Assembly (NCBI GenBank): GCA_001695595.3
Contig: MBPM02000069.1
Location: forward strand, 248,001-312,000
Direction: 5' to 3'
Source: Plasmopara viticola
Taxonomy: Eukaryota; Oomycota; Peronosporomycetes; Peronosporales; Peronosporaceae
DNA: 64,000 bases
The position numbers and the translations under genes were made by a program. Within the stretch, counting starts at the first letter, position 1. Each line of letters begins with the position of its first letter. Shown here in pieces: positions 1 to 10,617 of the stretch. The notes below the pieces were generated by a model that saw nothing but the letters and a program-made list of their open reading frames with translations, had not been told where the DNA came from and ran no database searches.

Positions 1-2070
1 CACTACCGCTAGACTTGACGGTCGAGGCGTGCGGAGGAGGCTGCACTCACCTCGGCCCTAAGCCTACTTCATGAGAAAAGACAATGTTTTCCTGATCGAA
101 TAAGCTGCGCCTACGTTGAGGTGCCTATTTACTCACAAGGTCTTGAGAGTTATGGACTTCATTGGCCATGTGACTCGTTAGCTTTACCGTAGAACTAACT
201 ACCGATCGTTTCGGCGCAAGGGGCCAAACCATGTCGAAAAGTCTCTTCTCGTCGTGATAAGCTTTCTGTTAACGACAAGACTCATTTGCCACGCGCATCT
301 CACTTGCAAGTTTACCAATATCCTTGAAGTTTATTTGTCTATAGCCTGCATATATTACTTGCGGTAAGCGTTGGTCAGCAATCCCACGTGCATTGTCAGA
401 GCCTCTTCTTTGATGCCTAGAGTGAAGCCCAACCGCGAGCGCTTTTCTTTCCGATGACTTCTTCGTGGCTGAGATACACCTGCAGTGAAGACGTCTTGTC
501 GTGAATTCTCTGTATAATAAGCTTACTCTTTCTTGGTGCGCAGCGAGTGCTGGCTTTATAAAATTGCTCGGTTGTATACGTAGAGCCACATTTACACTAC
601 TCTAGCTGCAGCTTAAAAGTGTCACTCATGACGTACAGCGAGTGCAGCGTCCGCCAAAATAACTTTGTGATTTTTGTACAACCCGCGCTCAAAAGACTTT
701 TTCGACACTATCAAAATCTAGCACATAGACTAATCTCTTTTTGTCCCCCGCATCCATTTCTAGCAGGTTTGAACGCACACTTTAACAAAGCTTTGCTGAA
801 GTAAAGTAGATGTAGAGAAACTTCCAAAATATTTTTTACTAGAAACCTCGGTATACTTTATCGCAATTCGAACAGCGACGGTATCAATCAAATGTGATCA
901 GCATATGCCTGACTTCTCGCGACGGTAGAGTGACGAACACAATTGCTCCTTGCCCCAAAGACGACAAGGACCATCTTTGATTACTGTGCCCTTCACGGTC
1001 ACCTTAAACATTAGCAAGCAGGCGTCCTAATAATGGCTCGAGTTATAACTTCAATCTTTGACTCCTTTCTAAGGCTAAAGAAAGCTTACTTTACTCAGTA
1101 TGCTACCACGCATCTATTTGACCTTGCTGTTCCCCCTTGGCATACCAGCCAATTAAGTTTCGGTCCTCTGAACCTAAGCCGGCTTTGCGTAGGGGACACT
1201 CAACCAAAAGTGTTGGGTATCTTTCCAGCTGAAGCGCTTATAAATTGGTGGCTTACCTTCCACTCATCGACATGGCCTTGAATTATGAGGACCAACCGAA
1301 TTTATAAGCCTGACTCTGTGCCTCCTCTACCCGCACCTAATTAATGTCACCTTCACGCTCTTCTAAAACCTGGTCGTTTGAACATGAAGCTCTCCGTATG
1401 GATTGCGCTTGTCCAAAAAACGGTAGCTGCAATCTTTAATAACAAGAGAACTACTGATTTTCTCTGTCGAAAGTCGTTTGACTCTCGTATAATATTTTTC
1501 TAAGTTTCTGAAGTCTGCAAGAAGGCATGACCGCGCACATATGTATACTTGAGCGGCGAAAAGAGCTGCGTCAGCTGAGGCATCAGCTCAGTTTAGGTGG
1601 GAAACGACGTCGCCACTAAAGTATTGTTTCTTAGTGCCCATTTTTGTGCTTACTCACCAAGCCTCGAGATGACTAGATCATTCATCCAAAGCTCTCTTCA
1701 CAACAAACAATCATCATCGCCAGCTAGGCATCTCTTCACTAAACAAGATATTTCCTTTTTTCCTTTCCTTGAAGATGTTTCAATTTGCCGTGGGGAGCTT
1801 TTGTTCAGGTGAGACATTTGTCTCAACATTGACGCAGACGATTCCAATATTTGCTAACGAAAAAACTCAAGCGAGCGATTTATCGACAAAGAACGCCTCC
1901 AGACGCAATTTTATCGTATCAAATTTTTGTGCAATTAATTGATGTACCAGTTCTCAGTTCACAAATGAAGCGATGTGTGATTTGTATTACCAATTAGTAT
2001 ATAATAAACGTAAGAGATCTGGGACGGCGCTTCCTAACCACAGAAATTACGGCGGACTGGTTGCATTATT
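1..2070. other. AT-rich DNA without a recognisable gene
   Basis: Only short open frames (61-106 codons) occur on either strand. None shows a recognisable motif, a signal peptide with a matching body, or gene-like codon use. It lies upstream of a broken Gypsy element and may hold its lost 5' half, but nothing here can be aligned by eye. Confidence 0.5.
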
Positions 2071-3863
2071 CTACATTTTTGTGCGTGAGACAAATGTACG
2101 TAAAAGCACCTTCCTCAGGTCACACAAGAAGGGCTGACAAGTTGACATTCGTTTTGGCCTTAAAAAAGCGGAAGTCCGAGGACGTTAAATTTGCTTTTGT
2201 AGAAAGTCTTTTGAGACACAGGGGTTGTGATGAAAATTTGCTTCGACGACATTTACAATTCAAACAGTGTGAAGATGTCGCAAACCACGTTGCGGCTTTG
2301 GACCGTGTACTCAAATGAAGCAAAGAACAGCATTTATACATCAATTTGTCAAGATCTCACTTCTGCATGGATGAGATCCCATGCCAAAAGACGTTGTCGA
2401 ACGAAAAAGCATCCAAATGGACCCCGACAAGATTGAGACCATCGAAAATGGCCTGTGGCCAAGACAAAGAAGCAAAAGGAGGTCTTCATGGACACTATAG
2501 TTTACTTATCAAAGCTTTGCCAGAAGTTTATGCAATTTCGAGGACCACTCCACGACAGTATTAAGAAACAATATTCTCGAGAAACTATCGATTTTTGGAT
2601 GATTGGCTATGCAGATCCAACACATTCACGCATCGCTTGACGCTTCCACCTATTTTAAGAATCCGAAGATTTCAAAGCTATTTGGTATACAAATGGCAAC
2701 TCGATTTTCGCAATCGGTGGGGGGGGTCGTGTTTCGGAAGGGAAGAGAGCAAGGGCATCCAACTGCTTTTACTGGTCTTAAGACGAAGCAAGCCGAGTTG
2801 GATTACCCTGTTTTATGAGCAAGAGCTTCTTGCAATTGCGCATGCGCATGTGCATAAGTATGACGGGCGTGTCTTTTTGATAGGTCATTCACGATCGAAA
2901 CGGATCAAAAAATAATTAGGATGATTCTGACGCAGAAGACTTCAAATCGCAGAGTATCTAGATAGTCTAATGAGCTTGCTGAATATCAGCATTCGTTTAT
3001 ATAACTTCCCGGTAAAACTACACCGTGGCTGTCAAGCAATCCGGAATTTGTGAGTAAAGGTGCCTAAGTTAATTTGCATGAGCTACTGGAAGCGGATAAA
3101 ATCCGCGAGATCGTGGCAAAAAATAGGACAAACAATATCACAGTTTCTTGATCCACAAAGGCAATGTATGCGTGGAAAAGAATTCTAAAGGTACATCATC
3201 AAGAAGTTGAAAAAAAGGATGATGTGCCAAAGTACTCATTATAAATTGGTATTTTGTATTACCGAAAAGGCGAATATGAGACGTCACGACCCTATATCCC
3301 TGACGTTGAAGATTTCTAAAAAGCCTCATCTGTGAAAACTATGATTCTGCATCGGCAGGCCACGCAGGTTCTTACAAGACGTATCTGGCTGTGCGTCAAA
3401 AGTACTACTGCCAAAATAAGACGAAGTACATCCAGCGCTTTGTCAATACATGAGAAATGTGTCAGCGCGACAAGGCTAAATAGACCAAACCGCCAGACAA
3501 GCTCAAATAGATTGGCCCATTTCCGATCGTGAGGAAATTTTGCGAGATCCCTATGGTTTGAGATTATCGAAGAAATTCAAGCTGCACCCAGTTTTTCATA
3601 CTTCACATTTAAAGCCGCATTGTAAGCCCCAAGCAACAGATAAAACTGAATAAGGTCATGTTGGCCGATGGCTTCGAGGGACGACTCGTTGAAGCCGTTG
3701 GTGGACAACTTTAGTACAAGGAGCGATACAGTAAAAAGTTTGGTGGCTTGGTGAAACCAAGAAGGAAGCAACTTGAGAGCCGGTGGAGTCTCTAGAGCAG
3801 ATTACGGACTATTGGAAAACCAGAAAGATTAGTTTTTTAAAGAAAGTATCTCTCGAAAGGTCA
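2071..3863 (+). mobile_element. Ty3/Gypsy chromodomain retrotransposon, decayed pol
   Basis: Frameshifted pol relic read across all three plus frames. Pieces appear in the expected order. An RT tail at about 2220-2560 has FDDIY, then HVAALDRVLK, then a stretch resembling DPDKIETI-WPVAKTKK and QKFMQFRGPLHDSIKK. RNase H follows at about 2680-2960 (GGVVFRKGREQGHPTAFTG, KTKQAELDYPV, EQELLAIAHA, and NELAEYQHSF with LPGKT). The integrase zinc-binding region is at about 3350-3480 (GHAGSYKTYLAVRQKYYCQ, then CQRDK). The integrase C-terminus and chromodomain are at about 3520-3800 (IGPFPIVRKF, KLHPVFHTSHLKPH, EATWEPVESLEQI). The integrase catalytic core is missing: the zinc region runs almost directly into the C-terminal part. 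Gag, protease and the front of RT are also absent. It is dead and probably old. Confidence 0.85.
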
Positions 3864-4239
3864 TGTGACGAACTCGCCGTCACCGGCAGGTTTGCCGGCA
3901 ATGGCTTTTTCGCAATACAATTAGATATTTTTGACAGCATATGCAATAGTTTTATCCGGAAGAATGAGCGATTCTACCAAAAGAAAGTTGTGGATGTCCC
4001 ATAATTATTGGGAATCAAGAGACCTAATTAGCTGAAAGTATTCTAGGATGTGCTTAGAGGTTGATGGAGTGGAGAAGAGTGATATTTTTTAAGTTGGTAG
4101 CAGCAGATGGCTGAGATCCACCAGTTAGGCTATTGTAACAAACTGATATTTGTTTAATACTTCTCCTCCTTCCCTGACTTTGCCCCGCTCGTCTCAAACC
4201 TCCGACTTTGAAATGAGATTCATATAAGGATTTGTTACA
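3864..4239 (+). repeat. 3' LTR of the adjacent Gypsy relic
   Basis: Begins TGTGACGAACTCG shortly after the chromodomain and ends TTGTTACA. Near the start it carries CGTCACCGGCAGG followed by GCCGGCAATGGC. Further in it has ATGTCCCATAATTATTG and a segment resembling GGCTGAGATCCACCAGTTAGGCTATTGTAAC. The same landmarks recur at 25971-26408, in reverse at 29245-29686, and in part at about 52650 and 58780-58970, which defines one LTR family. Ends were set from the TG...CA convention and are approximate. Confidence 0.65.
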
Positions 4240-5029
4240 CGCAAATGCTCTGGAAAGACCTTACTAAACAATGTTGTCAAATTGGCTTTGTTGCCAGAAA
4301 CAAGCTGCAAACATTATTAAAACTTGTCGTCAGAATCATCGGCTATTCCAAAATATTTTCGCTCAACGACAAGAAATACGCTAGTTACAGGGTCATGACT
4401 GATCTGGAATTTATCGCTAATGATGTCAACAGGAGACGTCAATGATAAAAACTACCGCTACATCTAATGGATGAATCCAATGCCGGAAATCATTATTGCG
4501 GCGGGCGATGGGCATTGCGAAACCGGTGCCAAAATTGGCCACTGCCTTGATAATGATACAATTACTCTTTCAACAATAGTGCGACGAGAAAGAGGGTGGC
4601 TTTTTAGATAGATTTACATGGGCGGCGTACGCCATGAAACGTGAATTTACATCCTGTACCGCAATTTTTTTGGAGCTGACATTTATGGAAAGAGCTAGAC
4701 TTTAAGCAATTCGTTGTCCCAGCGCGACTTTGAGGCGGCTTTGCGTACCGCATCATAACTTGTTAATAAATGTTTTTAGTACTATAAGAAGTCTGAAGAC
4801 AAAGGTGGGCTATACCCGGTATGAAGATACTCACAGGTACCTTTTAGCCCTGTTATGACCACGCTTCATTGGAGAATCTAGAAATTAGTCGAAAGTATCC
4901 GTGTGAAAAGCGTAAACTTATGTGAAATTAGCCTTTATTTGCGTATAGATCCCACTTAGAAAGGACTCTTCGTGGGAAAAAAACCTGTGGTTCTACGCGT
5001 GGAGTTTTTGTCAAATTATAACACCGCCA
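4240..5029. other. Intergenic AT-rich DNA
   Basis: No supported gene. It lies between a Gypsy LTR and a dynamin pseudogene. A 66-codon frame at 4245-4445 has no recognisable motif. Confidence 0.4.
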
Positions 5030-6130
5030 CAATATACCCGTCACTGCTCGTTCTGACTCGCGCTGTCAACTGCTCAGCTTATAAATCGATCGAATGAGAA
5101 TCGATATAGAAAGGAGTGAGGTAATTTGAGCCGATTGGAAGCTGTCCTTAATGTCATTCTCAAGCTCACGTCACTCCAAAAAGCTCGTTGACGAGGTCAA
5201 GTACATAAATGACGACCAGATCAATATCTAGACGAGCGGACCCAAGATAGTCGAGCTTACACTGTTTGATCTACGAGAATCAATGTGTACAGTTGGAAGT
5301 CATGAGAACCAAATTATCATTTCGAGATGACGGCAAATGGTTGACCGCTTCATGAGACAGGAGTGGGTTAAGATATCACGGCCGATATGGACGTAATCAA
5401 CAGAGATATTCTACAAGCGGCTCAAGAAGTATAGTTAGACAACACACGCACTATCGTAGCTGCGACAAAGGTTTGTATCGTGAATGCTGGTTCAGAGATG
5501 GCGATGCACAAATGGTTGCTGGACAAAAAGAAGTAGATGCATCTAAGCTACAATACAACTCAGTGCCGCAATTAGCATAAGCCGACCCAAGAAGCGACCA
5601 ATCAGATAAAGCTGACAAACGAAACAATTTCTTTTGGGAAGCACAATACTGGCGTCGGTTGTCTCTCCATATTTTACAGGCCAATAATCGACGCTCATTG
5701 CTATAATTGGTCGAGGAGAAAAGAACATTATCAGGGACGACTGGTGCTCAGCGACAACATTTTGACCAGTACCTTTGCTTCATAAACAATGAATAAACGG
5801 TACGATCTTCATGTAAGACTTCTTTTAGTTCCTGGCACTATAAAACCCGCTTTCGAGCAGTGCTTCGAGTAGAAGAAGACCATTCGTAAAAAGTTGTCAG
5901 TGCCCATATAGTCATGCCACTGGCCTTCAATTCAGAAGAAATTCGTAGTCGGTAATACCGTGCAATTTCAGCTTAACAGTGTGTGTGCTCACAGACATCA
6001 ACGAATTCGGTGTGAAATATCCGACCAATGGCTTAATGACTAAAAATGGCATTTTGATCTGCGCTCAGTTCTTAACAGTTCATGTGCAAAATTGTGGCTT
6101 TTCGGAAGAAGATGTTTGAGAAGTCATGCT
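5030..6130 (+). pseudogene. Mx-like dynamin pseudogene (GTPase plus stalk part)
   Basis: A degenerate copy of the intact dynamin at 8198-10390. With frameshifts and stops it still reads a stretch equivalent to the region after G2 (LVLTRA at about 5050), then the ILQAAQE segment and TKV of G4 (about 5405-5470). Next come the LDKKK stretch (about 5520) and a stalk segment (about 5930-6070) with VVGNTVQFQLNSV, IRCEISDQWL and KWHFDLRSVLN, which parallel VAIGDAIQIQFDNV, IKCELSNQWL and KWRYDERAVLK of the intact gene. The P-loop end and the C-terminal GED are not seen. It faces the opposite way from the intact dynamin, as the outer dynamin copies also do at 43-49 kb. Confidence 0.85.
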
Positions 6131-6423
6131 CGTTTAATTGTCTCTCCGACTAATGATCGGCAAAGTGACCTGTCGTGCAGTCGGAAAAGATTGATAGTGT
6201 AGCGAACATGTAGTGTTTGCGTAGGCGAGCCCAGCGACGAGGTTTGATCACGTTTTATCTTATTATAAGTAATTACAGGTTAGATTCATTACACGGCTCC
6301 ATTTGGTATCAATGATTTGTATAGAGTCTTTTATCGAGTGCTGTATGAAATTTGTATCTATACATTAACTAGTCAGATCATACAAGATGAACGACTCCCC
6401 TCAAAACTATAGTTGTAGCTTTT

Positions 6424-6800
6424 TTTTGCGTCTGCGCGCGTCCATAATGATAGAAAGGACGTATCTATGGCCGTACATCATCTCAGCACTTCAAAGAGCG
6501 ATACGGCAAAAGATATATCATTTCTATAGTTTTTAACGTGCACAGACGCAATAGAGCCACAACCAAGCCTATATGCACTCTTGTGAAGTGCTGAGATGAT
6601 GTACCGTCCTTTCTATCATTTTTAATGTGCACAGACACAATAGAGCCGCAACTGAGCGTATTGTCACTATTTTGAAGCGCTCATATGCTGTACGGCCACA
6701 AATGCGTCCTCCTAAACTATCTAGACATGCACAGACGCAATATAGCCAAAACGATTACTCTTTTGAAGGGCTGAGATGATGTACGAACACAGATAAGTTT
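6424..6800. repeat. Short tandem satellite with an inverted leading unit
   Basis: Three direct units begin at about 6517, each with the landmark TGCACAGACGCAATA-AGCC (at 6539, 6628 and 6728, spaced 89 and 100 bp) followed by GAAG-GCTGAGATGATGTAC. A further partial unit at about 6424-6500 lies in reverse (GTACATCATCTCAGCACTTC at about 6474), so the array can fold back. It occupies the slot where the second, oppositely oriented PME stands in the related 43-49 kb block. Confidence 0.8.
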
Positions 6801-6939
6801 TGAGCAGTCATTATAACCTTTTCCCACCAATTATAGCAAGCTTAATTTAATAATGTCGGCAGCGGTCGTCTTTCTAGCCGCACCTTACAATCTTCAGTCG
6901 ACGCTCGATACACGCAGAAAATTGAATCACGAAACTTTT

Positions 6940-7948
6940 GAGCGGGTCTTGCGGTTGATACAGCTACATCTGAAACTGATTTAGGAAATCCGATTGAGTG
7001 GGCAGGACATATGGCTCCTTCTCTCACAAAGGACTCGTGTCATGGTACTGGCAGTAGGACGGAAGCTCCGCGCGGCGCTATCATCGTCGATGCTACCGCA
7101 GTCATCCGGGCAGCTTCGAGACAGTTTCCGAGGGTGTGGCCCATATCTACAACACGACGGACGACCACATTCTCTTCATTTACCCGGGCACATACAATGA
7201 GCAAGTGCTCGTCCCGAGGCTAGGTGGACTTCTGGTGATCCAAGGATACACTTGCAGTACGAAATCGAATGCATCCAATCAGGTGACCATCACTTGTGCC
7301 ATGGCAGTGAATGAAGTTCCACCTGAGAACGAGAATAAGCGCAATATGAGTTCGAGCACGCTGACTTTCAATTCCAGAAGCGGCGTGAAAGTGTATAATC
7401 TAAATGTTGAAAACAGTGCTAGCTCGACGGAAGACCGTGGACGTGCAGGTGCTGTGTGCGACAACACTTTCGACTACGCTGTCTATAGCTGTCAAATTAA
7501 GAGCGCACGGTAAGCTCTGACTGCAATAGAAGGCCTTCAACTTCATGCTAATGCTTTATCTTCAAAAATCTCATCAGTGGTAAGCCGTGACGTGGGCCAA
7601 TTTCAGACTACTGGTAGAAACAGGATCACTGCCATTGCTATTTACCAAAAAGAAGCCTATTTGAGTTTGTAATCAACAATTCTGCGATGTACTGCGTTAA
7701 CGGATCGGTTGGTGTTCCCTACTTGGGTCGTCCGTGGGGTTTGTGTGCTCGCGTTGTTTGCCAAAATAGCTGGCTTGATTCGGTCGTCAACCCGACAATG
7801 TTTACTATAAGGAATTCAATAACACTGGCCCTGGTGCAGTCACGGATAGACGTGTGTCTTTCGGCAGACAATTAGATGCGCCCAAGGTTGTCACCGACAT
7901 TCTCGGCAACGACTTTGACAAGATATTTTGTCGACGCCAGGATCCTGT
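6940..7948 (+). pseudogene. Pectin methylesterase-like pseudogene
   Basis: Homologous to the PMEs at 44060-45160 and 46096-47196. Readable pieces are the end of the signal region (AGLAV at about 6944), then ETDLGNPIEWAGHM and LTKDSCHG. A frameshift at about 7100 leads into HILFIYPGTYNEQ, VIQGYTC, ASNQVTIT and GVKVYNLNVEN (7136-7510). A stop at about 7512 falls just after SCQIKSAR. The C-terminal third is frameshifted (GVPYLGRPWGLCARVV at about 7710; EFNNTGPGAVTD; VTDILGNDFDK). The Q and Q/D catalytic positions are already lost (R, R and a stop), but the GRPW arginine is still present, unlike in the two intact relatives. It ends 250 bp from the convergent dynamin, with intergenic sequence resembling that at 47200-47330. 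Confidence 0.9.
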
Positions 7949-8197
7949 AGTGAAATTGTATACATATTCGCAAGGAAATTTAAAAAAGAAAATGATGGTA
8001 TGACAAGACCAATAGTGCGTTTAATACAAGAATTTTTCCCTTTAGTTAGAGCTCAATTTGTTTACATTATTAGTCTCAACGCGTTGCGCGCCTTTGTATG
8101 TTCGAATTCCTGAAACAAAAACTTTGTATACGTGGCACTTTTTTTGAAACTTTATGCTTTCACTCAAATGTTCCCGCGCAACTGTGGAGCCTAATTT

Positions 8198-10390
8198 TTA
8201 GCAGACTAGCTCGATTTCGCTCTTTGCGCTAGCAAGACAAGCAAGTTCCTCCTTGTACTGTTGGCGCTCTGCTGACTTTTGCTCAGATTCTTGCATCAAT
8301 CTCGCGAGTTTCGCATCTGTCAAACCGTTAAGCTCGTCAGTCATCGTAGTAACAAACTTGCGCAGAACCAAGTCGTTTAATCGCATTGGGATAGCATCCA
8401 CAAATCGAGGAACTGCGACAGCCAAATACGCTTCTAATGCTACTTGCATCTCAAGAGCCTCTCGGTCTTCTGTAGACAAAGTGACCGACTTGAAAGCTTT
8501 CGTCACCTCAGTGAATACGACTCTTCCATCTGGATCGACTGGCACAATAGCCCTCACCTGCTCTTGAAGATTTTTAAGCCGTTGCTGGTCTAAGTCGTCA
8601 AACAAACGTCCGTCTTGAGTGTAGGGTCTCCCTTCAGCACGCAGCAAAATTCTCACCTCTTGACCAGCATCTTCAACAACGCTGTCAAGCACATTAGCCG
8701 CAGTGCTTCGAATAAACTGCACAACTCGTGAAGAAGCGTGGATCTGATCTGACACAAAATCTGACACCATCTTTGTTTGGGTTTGATACGCGCTCAGCAG
8801 CTTTTCCAATGGTGGCCCCCACTTGTCGACACCCTGCCGAAACAAATTGCAAAACACTTGGTAGGACGTAAAAATTGCAAGCTCGTCGCCCCGATTTTCG
8901 CGAATGAATTGCTTAAGCACTGCGCGCTCATCGTAGCGCCACTTTTGAGATTCAAGCCACTGATTGGATAACTCACATTTAATTCGTGAAGTGTCGATCT
9001 CCGTCACGCATCCACTTTGCCACACATTGTCGAATTGAATTTGAATAGCATCACCTATTGCAACTTCTTCTTGAGTTTTGCTCTTCTCAAAGCCAGCGAT
9101 GTGAAATTTCGATTCATTGACGGCTTCTCGAAAAGCGGCTTCCTCCACACGAAGAACCGCTCGGAGGTGAGCATTTATATCACTAGAAATTCCAGAACTT
9201 TTTGACGATAACGTCTGCAGAAGTTCGTATCGTCCATCCATCGCGGCAACCACCAAGCGAAGATATTGGTCGACCCACTTGCCAAACTGCTGTCGCTGAG
9301 CACTAGGCGTCTCCAATGCGGTTCCCAAACTTGACAACGATCTCTGCGTCTCTGCCATATGAGAGCTTATTTCTTCGACCACTTTTGGCAATGAGCGTCG
9401 AATGTTGTCCTGCAAGATTGACACCAATCGCTCCGTTAGATTAGAAATGCCCCATAAACGGGAAGGCAACCGACGCCAGTACTCGTGCTGACTAAAAAAA
9501 GCAATTTCGTTTGTCCGCCCTTTCTCGATGGTCATTCCGTGGGTCAAATCACGTTGATTACGGCACTTGACTGCATGATAGCCCAAACGCATCTTCTTCT
9601 TCTTATTCAGCAACAACTCGTGAACAGCCATCTCAGCACCAGCATCCACTAAATCCACCTTTGTCACAACTGCAATCGTGCGTGTGCCATTTGGATCAGC
9701 TTCTTGGGCCGCCTGTAAAATTTCTGTATTGTGCATATCTACATTGGCTGGCACCACAGCGATAATGACCGTCCGCTCCTGTTTCATGTACCGGTCCACC
9801 ATCTCGCGCACCCTTGATATAATACTTTGGTCTTCATGGTCACCAACTGTACGCACTAATCCTGGTAGATCAGTGAGTGTAAGATCGGGTAACTCGGGTC
9901 CACTCATCTCGATCACAATCTGGTCGTCACTGATGTACTGGCCTTCGTCAATAAGTTTCTTCGTAAGCTTCGTAATGGCATCAGGGACGTCTTCTAATCG
10001 GTTCAAGTCTTCTTTCTCCTCACCTTCTTCATTTCCATCACACGACTGGAACCGAACAAGTCGAACTGTACCCTGAAAAGTCTCTGCGCGAGTCAGAACA
10101 AGCTGTGTGGGGCATCTCGTGGTGAGCTGATCATTCGATGGGAAGTTTACGCCTGAAAGCGCCGACAAAAGGGATGATTTACCACTAGATGTGTCCCCCA
10201 TGACGGCGATCTGTGGCAGCTCAATATATTGTCCAAGGCCAATTTCACGAAGCCTGTCGACAAGTTTTCGCCCTTCTTGAGCTTTGACATGGGTCAGCAA
10301 TCCATTCTTCAAAGTTGTGACCATTTGGGGTAAAAATTGGCGATTGGTAAGGTGGTGTCGACTTAGAACGTTAAAGAATGAATTGTTCAA
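8198..10390 (-). CDS. Mx-like dynamin superfamily GTPase
   Basis: Intact 730-residue single-exon frame. The GTPase domain is N-terminal: G1 GDTSSGKSS at residues 65-73, G2 threonines at 90-91 before RCP, G3 DLPG at 174-177 and G4 TKVD at 243-246. A long helical stalk follows, and the last ~90 residues resemble a GED (LARLMQESEQKSAERQQYKE). There is no PH or proline-rich domain, so it fits the Mx-like/short dynamins rather than classical endocytic dynamin. Such proteins self-assemble on membranes and use GTP; the exact role here is unknown. An initiator-like TCATTCT lies about 10 nt inside the first codons, so Met23 at 10324 (MVTTLK) may be the true start. It is convergent with the PME pseudogene and downstream of the FKBP gene on the same strand. 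Three broken copies lie in this window. Confidence 0.93.
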   Translation of the reverse strand: MNNSFFNVLSRHHLTNRQFLPQMVTTLKNGLLTHVKAQEGRKLVDRLREIGLGQYIELPQIAVMGDTSSGKSSLLSALSGVNFPSNDQLTTRCPTQLVLTRAETFQGTVRLVRFQSCDGNEEGEEKEDLNRLEDVPDAITKLTKKLIDEGQYISDDQIVIEMSGPELPDLTLTDLPGLVRTVGDHEDQSIISRVREMVDRYMKQERTVIIAVVPANVDMHNTEILQAAQEADPNGTRTIAVVTKVDLVDAGAEMAVHELLLNKKKKMRLGYHAVKCRNQRDLTHGMTIEKGRTNEIAFFSQHEYWRRLPSRLWGISNLTERLVSILQDNIRRSLPKVVEEISSHMAETQRSLSSLGTALETPSAQRQQFGKWVDQYLRLVVAAMDGRYELLQTLSSKSSGISSDINAHLRAVLRVEEAAFREAVNESKFHIAGFEKSKTQEEVAIGDAIQIQFDNVWQSGCVTEIDTSRIKCELSNQWLESQKWRYDERAVLKQFIRENRGDELAIFTSYQVFCNLFRQGVDKWGPPLEKLLSAYQTQTKMVSDFVSDQIHASSRVVQFIRSTAANVLDSVVEDAGQEVRILLRAEGRPYTQDGRLFDDLDQQRLKNLQEQVRAIVPVDPDGRVVFTEVTKAFKSVTLSTEDREALEMQVALEAYLAVAVPRFVDAIPMRLNDLVLRKFVTTMTDELNGLTDAKLARLMQESEQKSAERQQYKEELACLASAKSEIELVC

Positions 10391-10403
10391 ACAAAAAGAA
10401 AGC

Positions 10404-10607
10404 TTAGCTCACCGGTAGTGATTGATGGGAGACGATTGCATCGTGACTGATTATTGGTGAACTTTTCTCAGAATGATTTTTCACAGAATATTCTACTGTC
10501 ATCTCAATGACATATTTTTTACCTTCAAGTGCTACGAAGCTTTTGAACGCCTGCGAATTATAATTGTCGTAAAGGATAGATAGCAAATACGACACCACCA
10601 GTTGCAT
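10404..10607 (-). other. Small ORF between FKBP and dynamin genes (doubtful)
   Basis: 67 codons (MQLVVSYLLSILYDNYN...), starting 10 nt after the FKBP stop and ending 13 nt before the first dynamin ATG. I recognise no domain. It could be FKBP 3'-UTR, dynamin 5'-UTR or a chance frame. Splicing it to the dynamin through the GTGAGC donor near its end does not keep frame with the nearest AG. Confidence 0.15.
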
Positions 10608-10617
10608 TCAATGCCGT

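Noticed and set aside
8253..10076. Plus-strand ORFs opposite the intact dynamin, up to 132 codons
   Set aside because: Antisense shadows of a well-supported coding sequence.
10404..10607. Upstream exon of the dynamin gene
   Set aside because: A GTGAGC donor exists near its end, but the nearest acceptor (TTCTAAG) gives the wrong phase for the dynamin frame.
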